Source: JBBRCE01 sp038205115
GTDB taxonomy: Bacteria; Planctomycetota; Planctomycetia; Pirellulales; JBBRCE01
Length of the DNA: 23,917 nucleotides
Assembly: GCA_038205115.1 (NCBI GenBank)
Contig: JBBRCE010000068.1
Coordinates: 1-23,917 of the forward strand
Direction: 5' to 3'
In this document: positions 7,808 to 16,397 of the stretch, piece after piece
Numbering within the stretch: position 1 is the stretch's first letter
Layout of the letters: each line of letters begins with the position of its first letter
Position numbers and translations under genes: made by a program
The notes under the pieces: generated by a model
The model's input: the letters and a program-made list of their open reading frames with translations, nothing else
What the model was told of the DNA's origin: nothing
The model's database searches: none

Positions 7808-10800
7808 ATGCGTGGACAACTCGGGCGTGCGGCAGCGGTTGGCGGGGCGATGGCGCTGGCCGGATGGTCGTTGGCCATCGGCTGGAGTTGTGCGGCCGAT
7901 GCGCCGCCAGCGGCAGCCGCAATCGAATTGCCGCTAGCGGTTGATCGTAAGATCGATTTTGCCAAAGACGTACAGCCACTGCTGGAATCACGCTGCTACT
8001 CGTGCCATGGGCCGAAGAAGCAGGAATCGTCGTTCCGACTGGATCGCAAAGCGGCTGCTCTGCAAGGCGGCGATAACGGCAAATCGATCGTGCCTGGCAA
8101 GAGCGAAAAAAGCCTGTTGATTTTGGCTTTGGTTGGCAAGACCGACGTGATTGGCAAGATGCCAGAAAAAGCCGAGTCGCTGACACGCGAGCAAATCGGC
8201 CTGTTGCGGGCCTGGATCGATCAGGGCGCCGATTGGCCAGAAACGGAGGTCGTGGCCAGCAAGAACAATCGCGATCACTGGGCGTTCAAACCGCCAGCGC
8301 GCTCCGAGCCGCCAAAAGTCAAAGACGAAAAGTGGATTCGCAACGAGATCGACCGCTTCGTTTTAGCTCGACTGGAGAAAGAAGGTCTGCGGCCATCGCC
8401 CGAGGCCGACCGGCCCACGCTGCTCCGCCGCTTGAGTTTGGACCTGATTGGTTTGCCGCCGACGATTGCCGAACTCGACGCCTTTTTGGCCGACAACAGC
8501 CCTGACGCTTACGACAAACAGGTCGATCGGCTGCTGAAATCGCCACACTTTGGCGAACGCTGGGGACGGCACTGGCTGGACGCCGCGCGGTATGCGGATT
8601 CGGACGGCTTCGAAAAAGATCGTCCGCGAACGATGTATTTTTATCGCGACTGGGTGATCGACGCCTACAACCGCGACCTGCCCTACGATCAGTTCATCAT
8701 CCAGCAGATTGCCGGCGATCAGTTGCCCGGCGCCACGCAAGATCAGATCGTGGCGACCGGCTTTTTGCGCAATTCGATGGTCAACGAAGAAGGTGGCGCT
8801 GATCCCGAGCAGTTTCGCATGGCGGCCATGTTCGATCGGATGGAAGCCGTTGGCAAGTCAATGCTCGGCCTGACGATTCAATGCGCCCAGTGCCACACGC
8901 ACAAGTACGATCCGCTCACACACGAAGAATACTACCGCTTGTTTGCGTACCTGAATAACGATTTCGAACCGCAAGCCGTGGTCTACACGCCGGCCGAATT
9001 GATGCAGGTTGAGCGTTTGTCTCGCGAGATTCGCACCATCGAAGCCGAACTGCAGCACAAAACGGACGATTGGCCCGAGCAACTGGCCAAGTGGGAAGAA
9101 ACCGTCAAGGCCGCACAGCCGCAATGGACCACGCTCAAACCCACAAAATATATCGAGGATGGCGGCGGCGCCAAGATTTTGTTACTGCCAGACGATTCGA
9201 TGATTTCGGCCGGTTTCCAGCCCACCAAATGCACGTTTCGCATTTCTGGCCAGACCGAGTTAGCCAAGTTCAACGCCCTGCGAATCGACATGCTGCGTCA
9301 TCCGAATTTACCGTGCGGCGGGCCGGGGCGTTCGATCAAAGGCACCTTTGCGCTATCCGAGTTGCATGTCGAAGTATCGCCGGTCGGCGCGCCGAGCAAA
9401 AAGATCGCCTGCAAGATTGTGGACGCCGCGGCCGATTATTCGCAGCCCGAGGGACCGCTCGAAGCGGCGTATGACGATCGCTCCGGCAAGCCGCGCACCA
9501 TCGGTCCGGTGAAGTTCGCTTTTGATGGCAATAACGACACCGCTTGGGCAATCGACGCCGGACCCGGTCGCCGCAACACCGAGCGCGCGGCGGTGTTCAA
9601 ATTCGAAAAGCCCGTCGAACTAACGGGCGGCGCGATCGTTACGGTTTCGCTGGCACAACTGCACGGCGGCTGGAATGCCGATGACTTGCAGGCGAACATT
9701 CTGGGCCGCTTCAAGATCTCGCTCGGCAACGTCAACGATTCGGTCGCGACGCCGCTGCCAGATAATGTTCAGCAGATTTTGGCCACCGCGCGCGATCGAC
9801 GTTCGGCGGTGCAAACGGCCACACTGTTCCGCTTTTGGCGCAGCAGTGTGGCGGGCTGGAAGGCGGAAAACCTGCGTATCGAAGAGCTCTGGCGACAATG
9901 GCCCGTCGGATCGACCTCGCTCGCTTTGCAGCAGATGGACGACGGACGCACGACGCATTTGCTCAAGCGCGGCGACTGGCTGAAACCGGCCGACGCCGTG
10001 ACTGCAGGCGTGCCTTCGTTCTTGCATTCCTTGCCGGCCAATGCGCCGCCCACGCGGCTGACGCTGGCCCGCTGGCTGGCCGACAAAAACAGCCCCACCA
10101 CCGCGCGGGTTTGCGTGAATCGGATTTGGCAGGGCTATTTTGGCAGCGGTATCGTCAGCACCAGCGAAGACTTCGGCACGCAATGCGATCCGCCCTCGCA
10201 TCCCGAATTGCTGGATTGGTTGGCCTGCGAGCTGATGGATCGCGGTTGGAGCAACAAGGCCATCCACCGGTTGATTGTCACGTCGGCCACATATCGGCAA
10301 GCGTCGAAAGTCACGCCGGAACTTTACGCCAAAGATCAATACAATCGGCTGCTGGCCCGCGGTCCGCGGTTGCGGGTCGAAGGCGAAATTGTCCGCGACA
10401 TCGCGCTGGCGGCCAGTGGGCTGTTAAATCCAAAAATGGGCGGCCCCAGTTCCATGCCGCCGGCGCCGGCGTTCTTGTTTTTGCCGCCGGTCAGTTACGC
10501 GCCGTTTCCGTGGGTCGACGCTGTGGGCGAAGAGAAATATCGCCGCGCGGTTTACACCTATCGGCGCCGCAGCACGCCCTACCCAGTGTTGGCCAATTTC
10601 GATGTGCCAAGCGGCGATGTGAGTTGCGTCCGCCGCGCCCGCAGTAACACGCCGCTACAATCGCTGACAACGCTAAATGAAACGATGTTCATGGAAGCCG
10701 CGCAGGCGCTGGCGCTGCGAATTTGCACCGCTGGCGGCCAAACCGACGCCGAAAGGATTGCCTACGGTTTCCGCTGTTGTACAAGTCGAATTCCCACCAA

Positions 10801-11005
10801 GGAAGAAACGGCCGAACTGATTACGCTAATCGACCAGCAAAAAAAACGCATCGCCGAAGGCTGGGTCAACGCGGCCCAATTGGCCACTGGCAAGGAACTC
10901 GCGCAGGCCAAGCTGCCGGCCGGCGTCACGCCCGCCACACTGGCTGCGTACACGGTGGTGGCCCGCGTGCTGTTGAATTTAGACGAAACGATCACGAAAG
11001 ATTGA
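7808..11005 (+). CDS. Secreted PSD1 cytochrome / DUF1549 / DUF1553 protein
   Basis: A large exported protein of 1065 aa of a family massively expanded in Planctomycetes. The ATG at 7808 has GGAGG (7798-7802) 5 nt upstream. An N-terminal hydrophobic segment (about 10-32) ending near CAADA is a probable signal peptide. A PSD1-type c-type haem domain follows, with the haem site CYSCHG (C63, C66, H67) and a KMP motif that may hold the methionine ligand. The DUF1549 domain (about 170-390) contains LSLDLIGLPPT, HFGERWGRHWLDAARYADSDG and a second CxxCH, CAQCH (about 359-363). The middle (about 450-680) resembles a beta-rich binding module but I cannot name it. The C-terminal DUF1553 domain includes RVCVNRIWQGYFG, DFGTQ and SNTPLQSLTTLNE. 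In related polysaccharide-rich gene sets these proteins are thought to act in carbohydrate or sulfated-glycan degradation, but the reaction is not established. Confidence 0.93.
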   Translation: MRGQLGRAAAVGGAMALAGWSLAIGWSCAADAPPAAAAIELPLAVDRKIDFAKDVQPLLESRCYSCHGPKKQESSFRLDRKAAALQGGDNGKSIVPGKSEKSLLILALVGKTDVIGKMPEKAESLTREQIGLLRAWIDQGADWPETEVVASKNNRDHWAFKPPARSEPPKVKDEKWIRNEIDRFVLARLEKEGLRPSPEADRPTLLRRLSLDLIGLPPTIAELDAFLADNSPDAYDKQVDRLLKSPHFGERWGRHWLDAARYADSDGFEKDRPRTMYFYRDWVIDAYNRDLPYDQFIIQQIAGDQLPGATQDQIVATGFLRNSMVNEEGGADPEQFRMAAMFDRMEAVGKSMLGLTIQCAQCHTHKYDPLTHEEYYRLFAYLNNDFEPQAVVYTPAELMQVERLSREIRTIEAELQHKTDDWPEQLAKWEETVKAAQPQWTTLKPTKYIEDGGGAKILLLPDDSMISAGFQPTKCTFRISGQTELAKFNALRIDMLRHPNLPCGGPGRSIKGTFALSELHVEVSPVGAPSKKIACKIVDAAADYSQPEGPLEAAYDDRSGKPRTIGPVKFAFDGNNDTAWAIDAGPGRRNTERAAVFKFEKPVELTGGAIVTVSLAQLHGGWNADDLQANILGRFKISLGNVNDSVATPLPDNVQQILATARDRRSAVQTATLFRFWRSSVAGWKAENLRIEELWRQWPVGSTSLALQQMDDGRTTHLLKRGDWLKPADAVTAGVPSFLHSLPANAPPTRLTLARWLADKNSPTTARVCVNRIWQGYFGSGIVSTSEDFGTQCDPPSHPELLDWLACELMDRGWSNKAIHRLIVTSATYRQASKVTPELYAKDQYNRLLARGPRLRVEGEIVRDIALAASGLLNPKMGGPSSMPPAPAFLFLPPVSYAPFPWVDAVGEEKYRRAVYTYRRRSTPYPVLANFDVPSGDVSCVRRARSNTPLQSLTTLNETMFMEAAQALALRICTAGGQTDAERIAYGFRCCTSRIPTKEETAELITLIDQQKKRIAEGWVNAAQLATGKELAQAKLPAGVTPATLAAYTVVARVLLNLDETITKD

Positions 11006-11010
11006 CCAAT

Positions 11011-12444
11011 ATGAATCATCAACAGCATCGGGCCGCAGCGCGTCGCAAAGAGTTGACGCGGCGCTGGTTCTTTCAAGACTGCGGCGTGGGTCTGGGCGCA
11101 ATCGCGCTGGGGTCGCTGCTGGGGCAATCCGCCGGGGCCGCATCGGCCGAAGCCGCTGGCCCGATGGCCGCCAAAAAATCGCCGCTGCCGGCCAAGGCCA
11201 AACGCGTGATCTATATGTTCATGGCCGGCGCGCCGAGCCATTTGGAATTGTTCGATTACAAACCACAGCTCGAAAAATTCAATGGCACGCTGCCGCCGCC
11301 GGAGCTGCTTAAAGATTACCGCGCGGCGTTCATCAATCCGCAATCGAAGCTGCTGGCCCCGAAATTCAAGTTCGCAAAGCATGGCAAATCGGGCGCGGAA
11401 ATTTCGGAACTTTTGCCGCACCTAGCCGACGTGGTCGACGACATTGCCATCGTCCGCTCGATGAACACCGACGCCTTTAATCACGCGCCGGCGCAGATTT
11501 TCATGAACACCGGCGCGCAGCAATTCGGCCGGCCGAGTATGGGCGCCTGGGTCACCTATGGCCTGGGCAGCGAATCGCAAAATCTGCCCGGCTATGTTGT
11601 GCTGCAGTCGGGCACCAAAGGCACCAGCGGCGGCGCCGCGAACTGGGGCTGCGGCTTTTTGCCGACCGTGTATCAAGGTGTGCCGTTCCGCGGCTCGGGC
11701 GATCCGGTGCTGTTTCTTTCCAATCCCGCTGGCATCGACGCCACCACTCAGCGCGAATCGCTCGATGCCCTCAAGCACCTCAACGCTCAGCGCTTGTCCG
11801 CGGTGGGCGATCCGGAAATCGCCACCCGCATTAACTCCTTCGAGCTGGCGTACAACATGCAAACCAGCGCGCCGGAATTGATGGAAATTGCCAAGGAGCC
11901 CAAGGAAGTGCTGGAGATGTACGGCGCGGAGCCGGGCAAGTCGTCGTATGCCAACAACTGTTTGCTGGCGCGGCGGATGATCGAACGCGGCGTGCGTTTT
12001 GTGCAACTGTTTCACGAAGCCTGGGACCATCACAGCGGATTGACCAAAGGACTCAAGGAGCAAACTAGGCTCACCGATCAGGCGTCGGCCGCGCTGGTCA
12101 AAGATCTCAAACGATTAGGCCTGCTGGACGATACGCTGGTGATCTGGGGCGGCGAGTTCGGACGCACTCCCATGGTGCAAGGCGGAAACGACGGCCGAGA
12201 CCACCATCCCAACGCCTTCAGCATGTGGTTGGCTGGCGGCGGCATCAAGCCCGGCATCACGCTGGGCCGCAGCGACGACTTTGGTTTTAACGTTGTTGAC
12301 GATAAAGTTCACGTCCACGATCTGCACGCCACGCTGCTTCACCTGCTGGGCTTCGATCACACCAAGCTGACCTTTCGCTTCCAAGGCCGCGACTTCCGTT
12401 TGACCGACGTCAGCGGTGAGTTGGTACAGAAACTCCTGGCTTAA
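11011..12444 (+). CDS. DUF1501 protein with Tat signal
   Basis: 477 aa. The N-terminus has a twin-arginine motif, TRRWFF (RR at 17-18), followed by a hydrophobic stretch rich in Gly, Ala and Leu. The protein should therefore be exported folded by the Tat system. The rest is the DUF1501 domain, distantly related to the alkaline phosphatase/sulfatase fold. Visible landmarks are MFMAGAPSHLELFDYKP, RSMNTDAFNHAPAQ, VQLFHEAWDHH, WGGEFGRTPM, GRDHHPNAFSMWLAGGG and HDLHATLLHLLG. The conserved Asp, His and Glu residues suggest metal binding. It starts 5 nt after the stop of the PSD1/DUF1549/DUF1553 gene and is certainly co-transcribed with it. This pairing is the standard arrangement in planctomycetes and implies the two proteins work together in the periplasm. 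The substrate is unknown. Confidence 0.93.
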   Translation: MNHQQHRAAARRKELTRRWFFQDCGVGLGAIALGSLLGQSAGAASAEAAGPMAAKKSPLPAKAKRVIYMFMAGAPSHLELFDYKPQLEKFNGTLPPPELLKDYRAAFINPQSKLLAPKFKFAKHGKSGAEISELLPHLADVVDDIAIVRSMNTDAFNHAPAQIFMNTGAQQFGRPSMGAWVTYGLGSESQNLPGYVVLQSGTKGTSGGAANWGCGFLPTVYQGVPFRGSGDPVLFLSNPAGIDATTQRESLDALKHLNAQRLSAVGDPEIATRINSFELAYNMQTSAPELMEIAKEPKEVLEMYGAEPGKSSYANNCLLARRMIERGVRFVQLFHEAWDHHSGLTKGLKEQTRLTDQASAALVKDLKRLGLLDDTLVIWGGEFGRTPMVQGGNDGRDHHPNAFSMWLAGGGIKPGITLGRSDDFGFNVVDDKVHVHDLHATLLHLLGFDHTKLTFRFQGRDFRLTDVSGELVQKLLA

Positions 12445-12596
12445 AAAACGTCAACCGCGTTGCTAGCACGGCGGCGACTCGCCAGAAACTGCCGTTTGCC
12501 GAGACGCATTGCGGCGGTACCATTCGCAACATAACTTTTTTGCCAGCGCGACGAAGTTGGTCACGATTGTTCGCCGGGTCCGGGGGAGAATTTCGG

Positions 12597-13652
12597 TTGG
12601 TTACTTTGCAAAATCCTCGCATTTTGATCGTGCGTTTAAGCGCCATTGGCGATGTCATCCACGGCCTGCCGGTACTCAACGCGCTCCGCGCCGCATTTCC
12701 GACGGCACATCTGGGCTGGGTGGTGGAAGGCCGCGCCGGCGACCTGCTGCAAGGCCATCCGGCGCTGGATCAATTGATTCGCGTGCCGCGCAAATGGCTG
12801 CGGTCGCCGCGAGCCGTGTTCAACTTGCGCCGCGAACTGCATACCGCGCAATTTGACGTCAGCATCGATCTACAAGGTCTCACCAAAAGCGCTGTGGCCG
12901 CGCGACTTTCCGGCGCCAAGGTCCGCATTGGATTTGGCGGTGTCGATGGTCGCGAAATTAGCGCCTGGCTGAACAACCGGCTGGTAACGCCCGAGGCGAC
13001 GCATGTCATCGATCGCAATTTAGAACTGCTCGCGCCGCTGGGCATCGAACAACCCGCAGCGGAATTTCAGGTTCCCGAGAACAGCGCGGCCGGAATCAAA
13101 ATCGCTAAGTTCGTGCGCGAACGCGGCTTGGCGCGCGGCTTTGCCCTGATTAATCCTGGCGCGGGTTGGACGTCAAAGCTTTGGCCGCCGGCCCGATTCG
13201 CCGCGGTGGCCAGGCATCTCGGCAAGAAGCGAAATTTGCCTTCGATCATCGCCTGGGCCGGCGCCAACGAACGCCGCTGGGCTGACGAAATCATGATCGG
13301 GGCCGGTGGGCACGCTTACATCGCGCCGCCGACCACGCTGCCGGAATTGGCCTCGCTGGCCCGCCGCGCCAAGCTGTTTGTGGGTTCGGATACCGGCCCG
13401 CTGCATTTGGCGGCCGTGCTGGGCACGCCCTGCGTCGGCCTGTTTGGTCCGATGCCCGCCGAACGCAACGGCCCTTATGGCAAGCAGCACATTGCGCTGC
13501 AAGGCTTGCGGTTGATCACGGCGTCGAGTCGCGCGCGGCGCACCGCGGGTCCGCAATCGATGGAAGCGATTGGCGTGGATCGCGTTTGCGACGCCTGCGA
13601 ACGCATTCTCGATCGCGCGGCGGTTAGGCAAAATCTTGCGTCGTCGGCTTGA
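12597..13652 (+). CDS. Glycosyltransferase family 9 (heptosyltransferase-like)
   Basis: A GT-B fold glycosyltransferase of the ADP-heptose:LPS heptosyltransferase family (GT9), probably acting at the cytoplasmic face of the membrane on lipopolysaccharide core or a similar glycolipid. 351 aa from the TTG at 12597, which has GGGGGAG (12582-12588) 8 nt upstream. The frame is open back to 12540, but that start lacks a ribosome site. The N-terminal signature is RILIVRLSAIGDVIHGLPVL. The C-terminal nucleotide-sugar site includes INPGAGWTSKLWP and FVGSDTGPLHLAAVLGTPCVGLFGP. Whether the sugar is heptose cannot be told from the sequence. Its last 29 bp overlap the 3' end of the convergent dehydrogenase gene. 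Confidence 0.9.
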   Translation: MVTLQNPRILIVRLSAIGDVIHGLPVLNALRAAFPTAHLGWVVEGRAGDLLQGHPALDQLIRVPRKWLRSPRAVFNLRRELHTAQFDVSIDLQGLTKSAVAARLSGAKVRIGFGGVDGREISAWLNNRLVTPEATHVIDRNLELLAPLGIEQPAAEFQVPENSAAGIKIAKFVRERGLARGFALINPGAGWTSKLWPPARFAAVARHLGKKRNLPSIIAWAGANERRWADEIMIGAGGHAYIAPPTTLPELASLARRAKLFVGSDTGPLHLAAVLGTPCVGLFGPMPAERNGPYGKQHIALQGLRLITASSRARRTAGPQSMEAIGVDRVCDACERILDRAAVRQNLASSA

Positions 13653-14355
13653 TGATCAATTCGGCCACGTGCGCGCGCGGTGGCAAGCAGGCAATCATCA
13701 ATACCGCCGCGGCCACATCTTCGGGCTGCAAGATTCGCGCGCGATGCTCGTCGCTGACTTTGACCGGCCGCGCATCCAAGATCGGCGTATCGACTTCGCC
13801 CGGAAACACGTTAGTCACACGGATGCCGTTGACGCCTTCTTCCAGCGCCACGGCCGTGCCCAGCGCGGCCATGGCAAACTTCGAGGCGCTGTACGCCGTG
13901 CCGCCCAATTTCGAAGCGCGAATGCCTGACACCGACGAAACGTTGACGATCAAACCGTCTTTTCGCAGACGCATTTGCGGGAGCACGGCGTACATACAGT
14001 TGTATGCGCCGGTGGCGTTCACCTCCAGCAACTGATCCCACTGCTCGGGTCGCGTTTCGGCCATTAGCCGATTGGGGATATTCATGCCGGCGCAGTTGAT
14101 CAGAATATCGATGGAGCCGAATTCTTTTTCGGCCCAATGAAAGAAGGCTGCGACGCTATCCCGCTGTGCGACATCCAAGACGTGCGTGAGGATGGTTTCG
14201 CCGCCAGCAACGCTGCTAGCCACGTCGCGAAGTTTATCTTCGCGGCGGCCGCCGATGGCAACTTTGGCGCCGGCTGCAACAAACGCTTTAGCGATGCCTT
14301 GGCCAATGCCAGTGCCGCCGCCAGTGATAACGGCGGTTTTCTTTTGCAGATTCAT
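13624..14355 (-). CDS. Short-chain dehydrogenase/reductase
   Basis: A classical SDR oxidoreductase, 243 aa, NAD(P)H-dependent. The Rossmann cofactor motif TGGGTGIG is near the N-terminus. A basic GGRRED after beta-2 suggests NADPH. NCAG stands in the place of NNAG. The catalytic serine is in VNVSSVSG, the catalytic pair is in YSASK, and PGEVDTP follows. All active-site residues are present. The start is the ATG at 14355; upstream in-frame codons have no better ribosome site. The substrate cannot be deduced. The gene ends inside the 3' end of the glycosyltransferase gene on the opposite strand. Confidence 0.93.
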   Translation of the reverse strand: MNLQKKTAVITGGGTGIGQGIAKAFVAAGAKVAIGGRREDKLRDVASSVAGGETILTHVLDVAQRDSVAAFFHWAEKEFGSIDILINCAGMNIPNRLMAETRPEQWDQLLEVNATGAYNCMYAVLPQMRLRKDGLIVNVSSVSGIRASKLGGTAYSASKFAMAALGTAVALEEGVNGIRVTNVFPGEVDTPILDARPVKVSDEHRARILQPEDVAAAVLMIACLPPRAHVAELIIKPTTQDFA

Positions 14356-14388
14356 GGAAATTGGTTCTGTTGCTAGGTTGCAAGGGAT

Positions 14389-14829
14389 GTGGGGCGGGCG
14401 CGAGTGCCGCGAAGTTGCCGCAGCCACTCATTTCTAGCGTCTTGGGCGGTCATTTTACAGGCCTCCGACGACCTTGGCAGGTATACGGTATTCCGTGCGA
14501 TCCGGCGGGAACTCGGTGTGGCGCCCGCGTCTGTTGGCGCCGCAAGCTGGTCAACCTATGCGGTAAAGCACCCAGAGTTCTTCCACGTTTGCGGCGCTAC
14601 GGACGGCGAGGCTGTCGCTCTGCTCGCGAAATTTGCGATCCGAAAATCGGAAAAGGAACATCCGGCTCATGAGCTTTTGACAACCTTGATTCAAATTGCG
14701 ATGCAGTTACACGAGCGGCAGGCCAAGGCAGTTGAGCGGCGGAGGGCGAACCTGCCGTTATTCGTGGCGCTGATCGCGGGTGCGTTCACATTGCTCGCGA
14801 CGATGCTGCCTCGTTGGCTGGGGCGTTGA
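14389..14829 (+). CDS. Hypothetical protein with C-terminal membrane anchor
   Basis: An open frame of 146 codons that I do not recognise. The first 25 or so residues lie over the probable promoter region of the divergent dehydrogenase and look unlike protein sequence, so the true start may be further in, around SDDLGRYTVFRAIRREL, or the gene may have lost its 5' end. The middle (about 60-110) is mixed and probably helical. The C-terminal 22 residues (from LPLFVALIAGAF) form one good transmembrane helix followed by a short basic tail, suggesting a tail-anchored membrane protein. No ribosome site decides the start. Confidence 0.4.
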   Translation: MGRARVPRSCRSHSFLASWAVILQASDDLGRYTVFRAIRRELGVAPASVGAASWSTYAVKHPEFFHVCGATDGEAVALLAKFAIRKSEKEHPAHELLTTLIQIAMQLHERQAKAVERRRANLPLFVALIAGAFTLLATMLPRWLGR

Positions 14830-14904
14830 GGCCGAACAGACGATGAAGTTGATCCGGCCAGCATCGCGGCTTTTCTAGGTTCATCGCTTCAGTCGCCGGT
14901 ACTG
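14830..14904. other. Spacer upstream of the toxin/antitoxin pair
   Basis: Short non-coding stretch; nothing recognisable apart from the promoter elements listed next. Confidence 0.4.
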
Positions 14905-14933
14905 CTGAACTTCATCCCTCGTTACTGTAGAAT
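14905..14933 (+). promoter_or_regulatory. Candidate promoter giving a leaderless vapC-like mRNA
   Basis: CTGAAC (14905-14910), 17 bp, then TAGAAT (14928-14933). Transcription should begin 6-7 nt downstream, at or next to the A of the ATG at 14940. No Shine-Dalgarno sequence precedes that ATG, which fits a leaderless message. Confidence 0.4.
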
Positions 14934-14939
14934 GGCGGC

Positions 14940-15440
14940 ATGGATACCGTTTACATCGAAACGTCGATCGTGAGTCACGCGACTGCCAAGCCGACGTTCG
15001 ACATGGCCACCACCGCACTCCAAGATCAAGCCAGAAGGTGGATGATCGAGCAACGACCGAGCTACGCAGTCGTAACTTCGCAATTGGTGGTTGCCGAGGC
15101 GGCCGCCGGTGATTCGGAAGCCGCCGTAAGTAGATTGGCGATGTTGGCAGACATTCCAATTCTTGCAGAAAACCCCGACGTGGACCGAGTTGCCGACGAA
15201 TTACTATCTCGCTCATTAATTCCGGCAAATGCGCGTGTCGATGCGCTGCATGTGGCCATCGCTGCACTTGCTAGTGTACAATACTTGCTAACGCTCAATT
15301 GCAGACACATTGCCAACGCCAGCGTCTTGCCGCGAGTCTACCGACTGCTCGACGAACTAGGGTTGTCGGGAATTCTCATTTGCACGCCGATGGAATTCCT
15401 TGGAGGGTCCAGCGATCATGCCCAGCAACCGGATTCTTGA
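14940..15440 (+). CDS. PIN-domain protein, VapC-like toxin
   Basis: 166 aa. It belongs to the PIN ribonuclease superfamily, most like the subfamily that begins VYxETSxxSxxTA, where a glutamate or neighbouring acid replaces the usual first aspartate. Visible landmarks are VYIETSIVSHATAKP at the N-terminus, SQLVVAEAAAGDSEAA in the middle, the acidic ARVDALHVAIAA, and LLTLNCRHIANA near the C-terminus, followed by ICTPMEFLG. These put the acidic residues of a metal-dependent RNase site in place. The start at 14940 gives exactly the family N-terminus. The stop overlaps the next gene by 23 nt. PIN proteins of this subfamily are commonly encoded directly before a short antitoxin-like gene, as here. 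Toxicity and RNA target are inference. Confidence 0.85.
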   Translation: MDTVYIETSIVSHATAKPTFDMATTALQDQARRWMIEQRPSYAVVTSQLVVAEAAAGDSEAAVSRLAMLADIPILAENPDVDRVADELLSRSLIPANARVDALHVAIAALASVQYLLTLNCRHIANASVLPRVYRLLDELGLSGILICTPMEFLGGSSDHAQQPDS

Positions 15441-15642
15441 AGAGTTATACGCTGTTCGCCGTCAAATCATGAACGAGCATGGCGACGATCTCACAACCTA
15501 CTTGCATTCCGAATTTGAGCGACTTAAAGCGTCAGGGCACCCCGTCGCCAACATCACGCAACGAACAATCCGGAGCAGCGGAGCAACGAAGCCAGCCATT
15601 TCGGCAATTGAACGTCAGTCATCGCCACCGAGCGGTCGTTGA
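15418..15642 (+). CDS. Small antitoxin-like partner of the PIN protein
   Basis: 74 aa from the ATG at 15418, with GGAGGG (15402-15407) 10 nt upstream and inside the end of the PIN gene. The first 45 residues, with ILEELYAVRRQIMNEHGDDL and a following amphipathic segment, resemble a family of short proteins of pattern ILEExxxxRxxxxxxxxxDLxxxF that are repeatedly encoded after PIN toxins. The C-terminal part (from about residue 50) is Ser/Pro/Arg-rich and probably disordered, and longer than usual. It may result from loss of an original stop. Overlap and translational coupling suggest balanced expression with the toxin. The antitoxin role is inferred from context. Confidence 0.65.
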   Translation: MPSNRILEELYAVRRQIMNEHGDDLTTYLHSEFERLKASGHPVANITQRTIRSSGATKPAISAIERQSSPPSGR

Positions 15643-16091
15643 CGCTCGGCATCAAAAAGATCAGCGCGGGCGACGGATTCGGAAGATCCGCTGGCGCACA
15701 AGGCATGTTCGGGTTGGGCATAGTCGTTCCGGAAGGTGGCCAATCTCCGGGATGACGCTCGGCTAACGAGCACTCTGCCGGCTCTTACCGATTGGCGGGA
15801 GCATGCCTGGCGTTGCAAAGGTGAATCAAGACATTCTTGAATCAAGCAGCAAAATACGAAGACATTTGCATCCGGCCTGCATTCGAATTCGAAACATTGA
15901 CTCGCAAGCACTGCGCATTCCGGTGCGGGACGGTGAATTGCTCTCAGCCCATCGCCCTGACGCAATTTTTCGCGAAACAACTGGTCCGGCCCAACGAGAA
16001 ATCAGCTCCGCATTTGGCCTATGTTTCTGGCATTCATTTGCCCCAGCAAGAAACTTTCATGCCATGCACAAAAATTTCCGGCCAGCAGGGG
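15643..16091. other. Gene-free region before the alpha operon
   Basis: About 450 bases. Frames at 15803-16123 and 15837-16106 are open but have no ribosome site, no recognisable motif and overlapping alternatives. Base composition is less GC-rich than in the flanking genes. It could be the remains of a lost gene, but I see no recognisable fragment. Confidence 0.45.
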
Positions 16092-16121
16092 TTGAAGGAT
16101 CGGTAGGGCAATGCTTATACT
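16092..16121 (+). promoter_or_regulatory. Candidate promoter of the alpha operon
   Basis: TTGAAG (16092-16097), 18 bp, then TATACT (16116-16121). Matches are 4 of 6 and 5 of 6. It lies about 35 nt (start site to ATG) before rpmJ, which is a suitable position for the start of the ribosomal operon. Confidence 0.6.
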
Positions 16122-16162
16122 GATTCGCTTTCGACCGCAGAAACATTTGGGCCGGTGGAAGC

Positions 16163-16276
16163 ATGAAAGTCCGTGCAAGCGTCAAACGAATTTGCGAAAA
16201 CTGCAAGATTGTCCGCCGTCGAGGCGTGGTTTTTGTTGTCTGCACCAACCCCCGCCATAAGCAGCGGCAGGGGTAG
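16163..16276 (+). CDS. rpmJ: 50S ribosomal protein bL36
   Basis: A 37-residue, very basic zinc-ribbon protein of the large subunit. It begins MKVRASVKRICENCK and ends CTNPRHKQRQG. The four zinc ligands of the classical bL36 form are present: C11, C14, C27 and H32. Length and sequence match the family over the entire protein. The purine-rich GGTGGAAG directly before the ATG at 16163 is a weak ribosome site. It is the first gene of the alpha-type operon, 121 nt ahead of rpsM, which is its normal neighbour in many bacteria. Confidence 0.97.
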   Translation: MKVRASVKRICENCKIVRRRGVVFVVCTNPRHKQRQG

Positions 16277-16397
16277 TTTGGTTTTCGCAAGTCGTTTGTG
16301 TAATACATTTTGGCCGTCTGATTCGCGTGGCGTTATGGATGGCCTGTTTGGGAATTCGATAAAAAACTCCGCTGGCGTTTTGTAGGAGCGTTTTGGT

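Noticed and set aside
15837..16106. Plus-strand 89-codon frame before the alpha operon
   Set aside because: TTG start without ribosome site, atypical composition and overlapping alternative frames.
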